A stretch of DNA of 64,000 nucleotides. It comes from Caprimulgus europaeus (taxonomy: Eukaryota > Chordata > Aves > Caprimulgiformes > Caprimulgidae). The DNA is taken from assembly GCA_907165065.1 (NCBI GenBank), contig OU015527.1:23077686-23141685 (forward strand). The letters run 5' to 3'. Every line of letters begins with the position of its first letter. Position 1 is the first letter of the stretch. Below, in pieces: positions 22,816 to 33,100 of the stretch. The notes under the pieces were generated by a model. The model saw nothing but the letters and a program-made list of their open reading frames with translations. It was not told the origin of the DNA and made no database searches. The position numbers and the translations under genes are program-made.

Positions 22816-23223
22816 GTGAAGTGAAGCTTACCCACCAGACTTTACCGTGCCTTTTTGTCTGTGTAATTTGTTTGTTAGGTCATATAAAAGCAGGACCTTC
22901 TCACAGCAAAGATGGAGACCTTACTTACCAGTGGATGCACTGTGTAGACTTCCCAATTGCCAGGGAAAGGCTCTCCAAATCCTTAACCCAGCTGTTGTAC
23001 AGGATGTGGATGATGGTAAGTATGGGGCAATTGGTGATGTTTCTTTCTTAATCACTATGCTGCTTTCTCTTATGTAGCAATGATTAAGTGCATTACCCTG
23101 TTAAACTCTGTATCTTGCTTACTCTTCTTTTTTCCCTGTTTTAAACTAGACTAGAATAAGTTTGTTTATAGTATTCTCTTAGTGTCCGTGTCCTTTTTGC
23201 CAGCCCTGTCAATTTTCAAAACA
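22816..23223 (+). mobile_element. Group A LTR, right part (outer layer of the nest)
   Basis: Resumes with TGTGAAGTGAAGCTTACCC, matching 5,996 onward. It carries the TATA-like CATATAAAAGCAGG near 22,880 and the shared GGTAAGTATGGGGCAATTGG near 23,014. It ends near TTTTCAAAACA. What follows (TTTGGCATCATGG) is not in the 5.8 kb copy, so a short internal stub is possible, but I cannot assign it. Confidence 0.75.
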
Positions 23224-24255
23224 TTTGGCATCATGGATAGGATCAGGACAAAATGTCACTTTTTAAATCTAAGCATAAGGAATCAGCTCCTTGGAACCAG
23301 AGTGAAGCTAGTCTGAAGTAAACTCCTGAAATGCATTAGACACAGGGGTCTCAGTGTCAATTTTTTTTTCTCTACAAATACATTCTTATTTGCTAAGGTG
23401 AACATAACTTTAGAGGACTAAATTTAAAATCTTGCAATGGTAACATGCATTGCATGCTGTGGATATGTGTGATATAGTCTTACAGAAATGTTCAAAAGAT
23501 TGTATATATTAGGCTTTCCTGATGTCAACCTAATCTCATGTACTAAGCACATCACTTCCTCGAGGGAAGAATATTACAACACTAATAGAATAGCTACACT
23601 GCCTCAGTTAGATGCTGAGTAGTTATTCCTTTCTGAAGTGGAAGATAGTATCCAGGAGGGCTCCTTTCTGCCTTATAAGGGTTAGGAACCAAAAGTTGGG
23701 TAGGTCCAGAGGATACAATGCAACAGTGATTTGAAAGCTTTGTTAATTAATTAACAGAAACGTGAACAATGTAAGAAGTCGATTAAGTGCAATTGATGTG
23801 CATAATTTTTAGTTATACCAACCTTTATTTTGTATACAGAGCTTACAAAGTGCATCAAATACATTTCCCTTTTTTTCCTGGCTGCACTTAAAAAAAATTA
23901 TTTGATTCTCATGCTTCCCCACAGACTTTTCACAGCACTGCTCATTCTTAGGGAGTGTCTGCTTCTGTGAAAGAGTACAGGCTTCGAAAATGAAAAGGAA
24001 ATATATGAGACAGTCAGCTGCCTGAATATCAAAACAGAATTAAAGAGTAGGTGATACATTGCAAACATGATTGCAGAGACACATGAAATGGCTTAAAACA
24101 TCATTTACCAACAGCTTTTCAGAAATACCAGCCACTAGAGATGACAGTCGCCCCACATAAGGCATCACATCTAGTGGACTTCTACAATTAAGTGACTGCA
24201 TCTAAACTTCTGTCAGGCCTTTAATATGCTCCTCCGCAACATTCTTACCTCTAAA
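23224..24255. other. Non-coding stretch
   Basis: No gene or clear transposon. The first few tens of bases could be a remnant of an internal region behind the group A LTR. Confidence 0.4.
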
Positions 24256-25334
24256 TTGGAAAGATATGGATTTGATGGATGGGTTAGATGACTGGATGGC
24301 AGTGTCCAAAGAGTAACAGTCAGTGGCTCAATGCACAAGTGGAAACCAGTAACAAGTGGTGTCCCTCAATGGTCTGTATTTGGAGCAATGCTATTTAATA
24401 TCTTAATCAAGAACATAGACGATGGGATTGAGCCTCAGCAAGTTTGCAGATGCCACCAAGCTGAGTGGTACAATTGATTCACTTGAGGAAGAGGATACCA
24501 TTCAGAGGGACCTTGACAGCCTTGAGATGTGGGCCCATGTGAACCTTATGAAGTTCAACAAGGCCAAGTACAAGCTCCTATACCTGGGTCAGGGCAACTT
24601 CCCATATCAATACATACTGAAGGATGAAAGAATTGAGACCCATCCTGCAGAGAAAAACTTGGGAATATCAGTAGGTGAAATACTGGAAGTCAGCCTACAA
24701 TGTGTGCTTGCAGCCCAGAAAGCAAATTGTATCCTGGGCTGTATCAAAAGAAGTTGGTCAGCAGGTCAAGGGATGTGATTCTGCCCCTCTACTCTGCCCT
24801 AGTGAGACCCCACCTGGAGTACTGTGTCCAGTTCTGGTGTTACCATTACAAGAAAGCCTTTCACCTGTTGTAGAGGGTCCAGAAGAGGGACACAGAAATG
24901 GTTGGAGGGCTGGAACACCTCTTACATGAAAAAGGCTGAGAGAGTTGTGATCGTTCAGCCTAGAGAAGAGAAAGTTTTGGGAGGTCTTATTGCAGCCTTT
25001 CAGTATCTAAAGGGGGCTTATAAGAAAGATGGAGAGATACATTTTACCAAAACTTCTAGTGAGAGGACAAGGGAGCAATGGTTTTAAACTAAAAGAGGTT
25101 AGAGTTAGATTGGATGCAAGGAAGAAATAAGACATTTTTTACAATGAGGATGGGGAAACACTGGAACAGGTTGCTGAGAAAAATTGTGGATGCCCCATCA
25201 CTGAAACTGTTCAAGGGCAAGTGTGGATAGAGCAACCTATTTTAGTGAAATAAGTCTCTGCCCACAGCAGACAAGACTGGACAAGATGATCTTCGAAGAT
25301 CCCTCCTAACCCAAATCATTCTAGGATTCTGTAA
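24256..25334 (+). mobile_element. CR1 LINE, last third of ORF2 plus 3' UTR
   Basis: About 1.08 kb of plus-strand CR1, 5'-truncated. The frame 24,422-24,778 (118 codons) covers the end of the reverse transcriptase: SKFADATKLSG corresponds to the FADD catalytic motif with the second aspartate replaced by alanine, followed by [17 protein letters not shown] and [16 protein letters not shown]. Frames then shift (24,675-24,929 and 24,824-25,087) through the C-terminal region. The 3' end closes with ATTCTAGGATTCTGTAA. Not active: truncated, frameshifted and with a changed catalytic residue. Confidence 0.93.
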
Positions 25335-26468
25335 CTTGACTATTTCTTCATATGCACGGATAGGACCTGTATGCAGGATCAGGTGCAATTTCTTCTGACA
25401 GGAGAGCATCCTAAATATGAAAGGTATCTGAAATGGACCACATAAGGGATTGAACTATTAACTAAATATAAAAAAGTCTACATAATACAAATTTTTTTCC
25501 TATTTCAGTTTTAATCTGGGTTAAGTCCCCTGCCATTAATTACTAACCTAGTAGTGCTCCCAGTTGTCCAAAGCATATGTATTTTCATATTTTGATGTCC
25601 CCAAAACTTTCCAGACAAATGAGCTAGTCCAGTAATGCATCCTTTCCAGGGAGTCATATTTCCCTACATACTATTCACCACTTCATGTGCATCAGCTTGA
25701 TCTGCATCATTGGGAGTGTAAAAGAACATAAAGGAAAAGCTATAATGAAATGCAAGATATTATTCAAGCACTCCTCTGTTCTTTTTTTGTTAGCTGAATG
25801 TCTGCTGAGAATTTGGACCATATGACATTCTAAGAACTTTGATATTATAATGATCAAGATGCATTTCTAACTAACGCAGAAGAACAGAGATTACTTAATA
25901 GGTACTTATCTTCATTATTTTCAACATGAAGGTCAATTTGGCCACTTTCTGCTGCTACTAGTCACATTCCTGATACTGATAGGCTGGTGTAATAATTTTA
26001 ATCCTTTGTACCAGCTATATTTTAAATGTCTGATTATAATTTTGTTAGTGCCTCCTCAATTATTGAGGAACAATAACATGATTAATTAAACTGTGTGAGT
26101 ATTACCATTTATAACATTATCTGGAGCATATCCTGCATTTAAAATGGAACTATATCTTGTTAATTTTGTATGATTTGGATAACTGTTCTGTTAGAGCTTC
26201 TCAACGATGCATAATTACACTAGCTAAATACATAATTTTTAAAAGCTTCATCTGACAAAGTGTCACAAATCACCTTTATCCTATTAAATACGAGAATAAA
26301 ACTAAAAAAACCCAGCAGGTGGAATATTTCATATGACTGTGTATTCTGATGGTATGGATGGTTTCACAGAAACATGTCACACCCTCTAACATAAATAAGC
26401 CTAATATATTTCAGCATTGAATTGTCCTAGTCACACAGTAAAACAAGTGAATGGCTTGCAAGTGAAGC
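25335..26468. other. AT-rich non-coding stretch
   Basis: No gene or transposon recognised. Confidence 0.45.
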
Positions 26469-26489
26469 TTTTTTTTTTTTTTTTTTTTT
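26469..26489 (-). repeat. 21-base poly-T tract (poly-A on the minus strand)
   Basis: Uninterrupted T run next to the end of the CR1 endonuclease fragment. On the minus strand it reads as a poly-A tail immediately after a 7-bp hairpin. CR1 elements normally end in an octamer repeat, not poly-A. Confidence 0.85.
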
Positions 26490-26492
26490 AAG

Positions 26493-26510
26493 TACCCAGC
26501 TTTCTGGGTA
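26493..26510. repeat. Perfect short inverted repeat
   Basis: TACCCAG (26,493-26,499), loop CTTT, CTGGGTA (26,504-26,510). It lies between the poly-T run and the CR1 fragment. Confidence 0.8.
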
Positions 26511-27450
26511 TTAAAAGTCTGGTGTGTCTGCTATGTATTTGAAGAAGCTCTTTCTGTTGTCCTTGACCGCTCTGGCAAGGTTTAATTCTAAGGAGTCCTT
26601 GGCTTTCCCAGTTGCCTCCCTACATCCTCTGACAACAGCCTTGTATCCTTCCCAAGTGGCCAACCGCTCCTTCCATGATCTGTAAACTCTCCTCTTCCAC
26701 TTGAGTTTGCCCAGCAGTTCCCTGTTTAACCAAGCAGGTCTCCTGGCTCCCTTCCTTGACTTCCTACATATCGGGATGCTCTGATCTTGAGCTTGGAAGA
26801 AGCAGTCCCTGAATGTTAACCAGCTATCTTGGGCCCCTTTGCCTTCAAGTACCCTTTCCCATGAGATTTCCCCCAGCAATTGCTGAAAAGGCCAAAGTTG
26901 TCCCTCCTGAAGTCCAGGGTTGCAATTCTGCTTGGAATTCTGTTCCTGCCACATGAGATCCTGAACTTCACCATCTCATGGTCACTGCAGCCCAGGCAGT
27001 CCTCAACCTTTACCGCTTCAACCAGACCCTCCTTGTTAGTGAGGATGAGATCCAGCATCACTGCCCTCCTGGTTGGTTCATCCACCATTTCCACCAGGAA
27101 GTTATCATCGATGCACTGGAGGAACCTCCTGGATTGTGGGTGGCTGGCTGAGTGGTCCCTCCAACAAACATCAGGGTAGTTAAAATCCCCCACAACAACC
27201 AGGGCCTGTGATTGCGAGGCTGCTCTCAGCTGCCTGTAGAAGGTCTCATCAGCTTCCTCACCCTGATCTGGTGGCCTGTAATAGACACCCACAACAGTAT
27301 CACCCATACCAGCCTGCCCCTTGATTTTCACCCACAGACTCTCAACTCGCTTCTCATCCGCCCCTGGACAGATCTCAATACACTGCAGTTGCTCTCTCAC
27401 GTAAAGAGCAACTCCACCACCTCGCCTTGCTGGCCTGTCTTTCCTGTAGG
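26511..27450 (-). mobile_element. CR1 LINE ORF2 endonuclease-domain fragment
   Basis: Minus-strand CR1 ORF2, unusual because it is the 5' part of ORF2 without the reverse transcriptase or 3' end. The frame 26,816-27,538 (240 codons) covers most of the APE-type endonuclease: RGGGVALYVREQLQC, GVYYRPPDQG, VVVGDFNYPDVCW, LDLILTNKEG and a final GCSDHEMVKF, so the GDFN and SDH active-site motifs are present. The N-terminal part of the domain is missing; its place is taken by antisense LTR sequence that supplies the frame's methionine. A frameshift near 26,890-26,950 moves to the frame 26,511-26,954, with RRPAWLNRELLGKLKWKRR and LNLARAVKDNRKSFFKYIA. The fragment ends at the hairpin and poly-T. Confidence 0.92.
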
Positions 27451-27995
27451 CAGAGAAATTGGGAGCAAAGTAATTTGAGCCTGGGAAGAAAGGAGGGGTG
27501 GGCGGAAGGTGTTTTAAGATGTGGTTGTTATGTCTCACTGTGCTATTTGGATGATTGGTGATGAATTAAACTGATTTTTCTTCCCCAGGTTGAGTCTATT
27601 TCATCTGTGAACGTAATTGGTGAGTGAACCCTTCCTCATTCTAATTCATGGTCACTTCTGCTTCTGCAAGGCTGCTAATCAGCTTGTAACAACTGCCAGC
27701 AGTGAGCTATGCCAGGCGAGAACATAGCCAGAGAGTCATTTTAAGGAAAAAAAATGTAGAAAACTCAAGGAGGAAGTCACAGCCCCTTGGCTTGATGCAG
27801 GAGGTATCTGATTGCCTGTTAAAAACCCACTTTCTTTGTGTGATTAATGACAGTGAGAGAAAAATCAGCATTCACAATCTACATGTGTATTGCAAGCAAA
27901 GGCAGGAACTTTGTTGTGATTACCTTCCCATCTCACCAGGTGGGATTGAGTGAGTGCAGGACCGCATGGTCCTGTCTGTGGGTGAAACCACCACA
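27450..27995 (+). mobile_element. Group B LTR, 3' part, with an unknown insert
   Basis: LTR fossil fused on its left to the CR1 endonuclease fragment. It opens with TTGGGAGCAAAGTAATTTGA, which corresponds to position 209 onward of the copy at 1-482, and ends GGTGAAACCACCACA. Compared with the copies at 1-482 and 22 kb, a block of about 250 bp (about 27,650-27,908) is extra and matches nothing else here. The 5' half of the LTR is absent. Polyadenylation-type ATTAAA lies near 27,565. Confidence 0.75.
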
Positions 27996-28022
27996 AAGAT
28001 GTATCCAGATACTATGACTAAG

Positions 28023-28254
28023 TGTTCTGGTTTTGCTAGGATAGAGTTACTTTTCTTCTTAGTAGCTAGAAAGCACTGTGTTTTGGTTTCGGTATGAGGT
28101 TTGTTGTGAGAAGAATGTTGATAACATACAGGACATCATGTTTGGGTAGTTTGCAACTGCAAAGGACTGGGAGGGGGAAAACCTAGAATTGGCATTTGGA
28201 TATACCAATCAGCTATTCCATATTATATTACATCATGTTCAGTATATTATCCCA
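28023..28254 (+). mobile_element. Group L LTR, left part, split by a CR1
   Basis: Starts TGTTCTGGTTTTGCTAGG with the GGATAGAGTTA block. It contains the promoter core GGCATTTGGATATACCAATC (CCAAT box) and CATCATGTTCAGTATATTAT, equivalent to the 46.6 kb copy. It breaks off after CAGTATATTATCCC and resumes at about 29,228. LTR fossil with no internal region; solo. Confidence 0.8.
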
Positions 28255-29227
28255 TTTTCCACAGCATTCTCCTGGAAAAACTGGCCACTCATGCCTTGGA
28301 TGGATGTACTCTTCACTGGGTAAAGAACTGGCTGGATTGCTAGGCCCAGAGAGTTGTGGTGAAGGGAGTTAAATCCAGTTGGCAGCTGCTCACTAGTGAT
28401 GTTCCTCATGGATCAGTGTTGGGTCCAGTTCTGATTAATACCTTTATCAATGATCTGGACAAGGGGATTTAGTGCACCCTCAGTAAGTTTGCAGATGACA
28501 CCAACCTGGGCAGTGATGTTGATCTGCTTGAGGGTAGGAAAGCTCTGCAGAGGGATCTGCAGAGGCTGAAACAATGGGCTGAGGCCAATGGCATGAAGTT
28601 CAATAAGGCCAAGTACTGGGTCCTTCACCTGGGTCACAACAACCCCATGCAGTGGGGTTGGGGAAAGAGTAGCTGGAAAGCTGCCTGGCAGAGAACGACC
28701 TGAGCATATTGGTCGATAGCAGGCTGAACATAAGGGTGTAGAGAGGTGGGAGTTGGTCTCTTCTGCCAGGTAACAAGCAATAGAAGGAGAGGAATTTGCC
28801 TTAAGTTTCACCAGGGGAGGTTTGGATTGGATATTAGGAAAAATTTTTTCACTGAAAGGGTAGTCAAGAATTGGAACAGACTGCCCAGGGAGGTGGTGGA
28901 GTCACCTTCTGTGGTGGCATTTAAAAGACAGGTAGATGAGATGCTTAGGGACATGGAATGGGCAATGGAACAGGCTGCCTATGGAGGTGGTAGAGTCACC
29001 ATCCTGGGAGGTATTTAAAAGACAGGTAGATGAGGTGGTTAGAAATATGGTTTAGTAGTGGACAGGTACAGTTGGACTCGAGGATCTCAAAGGTCTTTTC
29101 CAACCAAACTAGTCTATGATTCTATGATTCTATTACATAGTTTAGAGGTAGAATTGGTAGTGTTAGGTTTATGGTTGGACTCGGTGATCTTAAAAGTCTT
29201 TTCCTATCACTACAATTCTGTGATTAA
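28255..29227 (+). mobile_element. CR1 LINE inserted in the group L LTR, rearranged
   Basis: Plus-strand CR1. In order: the reverse-transcriptase part (ILLEKLATHALDGC, then the intact-looking [10 protein letters not shown] with the FADD motif); a jump near 28,731 that skips several hundred bases of ORF2; and the C-terminal end (frame 28,746-29,018: [19 protein letters not shown]). The 3' end is duplicated: the block of GGAACAG..CTGCC to GGTGGTGGAGTCACC occurs at 28,876 and again at 28,967, and the UTR end GGACTC..GATCT..AAAGGTCTTTTCC occurs at 29,074 and again, diverged, at 29,176, each followed by an octamer-like tail. Inactive. Confidence 0.92.
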
Positions 29228-29385
29228 TGAGGGCTGGATTGGAAAGCGGGGCCATAGTCGCAGGAATTGCTTGGGCTTTCTCTTCTGGGATTGTGGTTTC
29301 AGGTTTGGGTTCCTTTTCGCTCCTCCAGGATCACTATCAGTGGGTGGTGAGCAATTGTATCGTGTATCTCTTACTGTCCCACATG
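29228..29385 (+). mobile_element. Group L LTR, right part after the CR1
   Basis: Resumes with AATGAGGGCTGGATTGGAAA, equivalent to AACCAGGGCTGACCGGAAG of the 46.7 kb copy. It goes on to TCTTCTGGGATTGTGGTTTC, CTCCTCCAGGATCACT and CAGTGGGTGGTGAGCAATTG. The 3' third of the LTR is missing or unrecognisable after about 29,385. Confidence 0.75.
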
Positions 29386-30039
29386 CCTTTTGAGAAATTA
29401 TTCTTTCTGAGAAGACATCTATTTCCCCTATGTTTTTCTGCAAGCTAAGGAAATTTCCATAGCCATTGCTCTGGAAAAATGGTACATTTTTTTCTTCTTT
29501 AGCTGCAGCAATATAATCAGAACAATAATTCAGGAGCATGGAGAGACTGAAACACTCCTCCAATATTATATTGCCACATCTAACCATATATCACACTATG
29601 CCATAGAAAAATGGGTTCTGCAAGCTATTTTCCTTTCTTGGACACATCTACAGGAAAATGAGGTCCATAATTTGCACTCACTGCTGGAATACAGTTATTA
29701 TTAGCAATGCCTAGGCAGGGTTACCTGACACCTTGGCAGAAAACCCCAGGTCCAGTCTGCTATATTGTTTCTACCTCTGTCAAAGGACAGCACCAATAAA
29801 AATGTAGCTTTATTTTCAGCATGGATGAGGACTTTGACATTGGCTTAATCTTGGTGATGTTCCCAGCCTGGTCACAAGGGAAAAGCATGACTGTGCTCAG
29901 TTGCACAAGATCCCTGAGCTTTCTTCTAAGCTTGCCAAGCAGGGCAGGATTCAGCTGCCTAAAGACAGGTTTCTTGTGCCATTGGAAAGTCCATTGGAAG
30001 TGAAAGACAACTGCATGGCCTCACAGACATAGCAAAGGC
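29386..30039. other. Non-coding stretch
   Basis: No gene that I can support. It is slightly GC-richer than the regions that follow; a 60-codon frame at 29,821-30,003 resembles nothing known to me. Confidence 0.4.
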
Positions 30040-30176
30040 CTTGCGAGTCTTTAATGGCAGGTTAGATCTGCAGTGATGGCTCAAGGCCAGGCAAGGTGTC
30101 CCTGCTCATGGCAGGGGGTTTGGAACTAGATGATCTTTAAAGTACCTTCCAACCCATACCTTCTATGATTCTATGC
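30040..30176 (+). mobile_element. CR1 LINE 3' terminus
   Basis: Only the 3' UTR end of a CR1: GTGTCCCTGCTCATGGCAGG, GGAACTAGATGATCTTTAAA, CCTTCCAACCCATACC and the tail TTCTATGATTCTATG. Confidence 0.92.
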
Positions 30177-33100
30177 ATATCTGGTATGGAAAAAGGTGGA
30201 TTTAGCTATTGAAAAGTACTTCACTTAACATAGGTTAGGAAGCTATTGCTTAATTATTGCTATGCAGAATAGACCAAAGCATGCATATAAACCTCATGAA
30301 ACTGATAGAATTACAGGGAAAAGTATGTAAAGTATATTAAAAAAATCTACACCTGGAAATGGCTGTCCAAGAAAAGACACCACAGTTATTGCTTTAGACC
30401 AGATTTAGCAGCATCTCATGTATCAGTCACAAGCATGGATGGCATGTTGGCTTCTGAAAACGCAAGCATACTTGCCACGATCACACAGAAATTTTGGCTG
30501 ACTGGCAACCTGTTGACAAATGTGGAGGATCAATTAAAGGCAAGAATTACAATTACCATGGAGATTACATCAGCCTTTTGCAGTCTGGGTAAGGAGCTTG
30601 CAGAGCTAAACTAAAAAAATTCTGTATAATATGCCGTCCCATGCTTTCCCAGTTTTCACACTCTCTGTAAGCATCCACTTTTGACGACTGTCATCCTTAG
30701 GATATGGCTGGAGGACATTGGACCAAATGTGTCCTACACAGCTGTTCTTACATTTGTACATAATCACATAATATCATCCTGAAAGAATAAAACAAAATGA
30801 TCTTTCTTTATCATTCTTTTCTTTGCCTCACCACCATCCAAAACAAACTCAGCCTGACCTCCTTCTTTCTTATTCCTCTTCCAAAGCCTTTGTTAATGAG
30901 AAAAAACCCCTACTCTTTTCCTTTCTGCTCCTGTCATTTTGCAGCCCTGAAAATATTTTGCTTTCCTCTATCCAAAACTAGGAAAAAAAGGTGGTGTTTT
31001 TAAATCTCTCTTCCAATTTAAAAGACAGCCATATTTGCTTCACTCAGTTCCCACCTTTCCCAGTCAAGCTGCATGGATTGTTACTGTTCTATGAAACATA
31101 CCTGGATATCCTGCTAGTGAGTTATCTAGTCTTCATACTCTTTTATCCACTTACAATCCTTTTTCCTCAAAATAGTCAAGTATGTATGGGTCCAACATTG
31201 AATAAATGGTCATGGTCGCTCACACCAACCAGCACTTTGGGACCTGAATCGTTCTGAGTAATTCTTTAATTGCTTAGCCACAGTGCTATGTCTTGTGGCA
31301 TGTTAATAAAAAAAATAAAGTTACAAATGCAAAAGAGCAGAGCACAGCTAAAGTAAAAATATACCTTTATTGGATAAAGAGCACTAAGATAAAAATTCTA
31401 GTATTGAAGGAAAAAACAGAAGACTTTCTGCCCAACTGTTAAAAAGAATGGGTCAGGAAAGAAGACAACAATCATAGCAGTGAAAATCCTGACTAAATGA
31501 AAGAAAGAGAAGCTATTAATAGAAATAAAACCAACTGTGAAATGATTGGTATCAAATAACCTGTGGAACAGGCAATAAAACCTTTGTGAGGTGATGTAAA
31601 ATATAATAAAATTGAAGTTGTTTTGCGACATAGCCCAGGAAATTGATTTACTGGATCCAGAGCAGATCCATTCCTAACAGACAGAGGCCTCTGCCCAAAA
31701 GTTGCCAGTGTAGGTCTTGGCTAAGTAAAAGGATGAGGAGAATTATCAGGAGGTTTGGAACGACACAGTGCAATGCAGTGTTGAGGTTTCTGCCTATTCC
31801 TGAACCTCCTGTGCTGGGAATCCCCGTGGTGGCCTTCATCATAAATACTGGCAGGACCTGGTGTCCAGTCTGCTCTGCAGTGCCTGTCAGCAAGTATTTC
31901 TTAGTTGTCTTTTATCACTGTTTCATTTGCACTAGGGCCAATGCCTTGTCATTTGAAGAATCTGGGGCAAAAAGAGCAAAGTCTTTACTAGAAACTCACA
32001 ATATTCAGCACTGTTGCCCAAATCAGACTTCCCAATAACCATTCATATGCCAACACCCTTTGAGGGTATGCCTGAAGATGTCATAGCAGTGGCAGATGCT
32101 TTTTTTTTTTAAGTGATGTGGTTGTGAATTACACTGTAAAAAGTTGGTAGGGTATTTGAAAATCCTATAAATTGCTCCTCTATCAAATATAGCATGATTT
32201 GAAGAAGGAAGAGGGATGAGGAACAGGAAGAGGGAAATAAATGTAAATAAACTGTTAAAACTGAACAGCAAAATAGCAGATTGAAAAAGACTAAATACAA
32301 AAACCTACCTCTAAACTCATACTCTGCATTTATGTAAATAAGATATAAGCACACAGAGTAACAGAAAGGAGATCCTTGCCCAGCTGACAGTATAACATCA
32401 TATTTCCAGCATACTCCTGCCTGACCTGTTGGAGTAAGACGTTTCTGACTCCTGATGCTAGAATTTGTTAAATCTGGCAAATTTCCAGGCTCATGTAACC
32501 ATGAGCAAATTGCTATCAAAATCACAAATGTAAATAAAAGAAATAGGTAAACACTCCCAGTGTGCTTGTTAGTGGCTTCAGCCCTTACTGCCCCATGGGG
32601 AGAGTGAGACAAAACATCCCTGTGATGCACTTAAGACTGGAATAGCTTGTTTTATACTAGTATCACGACTTTCAATTCTACAGGAAGTGGAATCCAGAAA
32701 TAAATTTATTTCATTTAGAGACAGATCATGGACTGCAATACTGGGGCAGCAACTAAATTCTTTACAGACACTACAGCTTGTGAGTGCCTATTGCTGCGAC
32801 ATTAGACAGGCAGACTCATTGGAACATGACTACATTTTCGAAGCATAAGAATTTTACTAAAATGTCTCATGCACACACTAAGGGAGTGAGAAAAACACCA
32901 GGGAAAATAAGCATATGCCAAAGCTAATGGTATTTAATTTCTTTTGATGGAAAATGCATATTTTGTTGTCATGGTGTGTCCTGATGCTGTCAGAAAAAAA
33001 AAAATTCTTTTTCTTTAGTGGAGTTCAATAAGTGAAGAAATTATGCTTTCTCATTTCTACAAAGGGCATTTGTAAGTTGATTGTGGTGGAATGATGTGTG

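Noticed and set aside
23224-23330. Primer-binding site behind the group A LTR
   Set aside because: TTTGGCATCATGG sits in the right place but does not match a tRNA 3' end that I can name.
31643-32630. Frames of 131 (plus) and 173 (minus) codons
   Set aside because: The compositions look like translated AT-rich non-coding DNA and no domain is recognisable.
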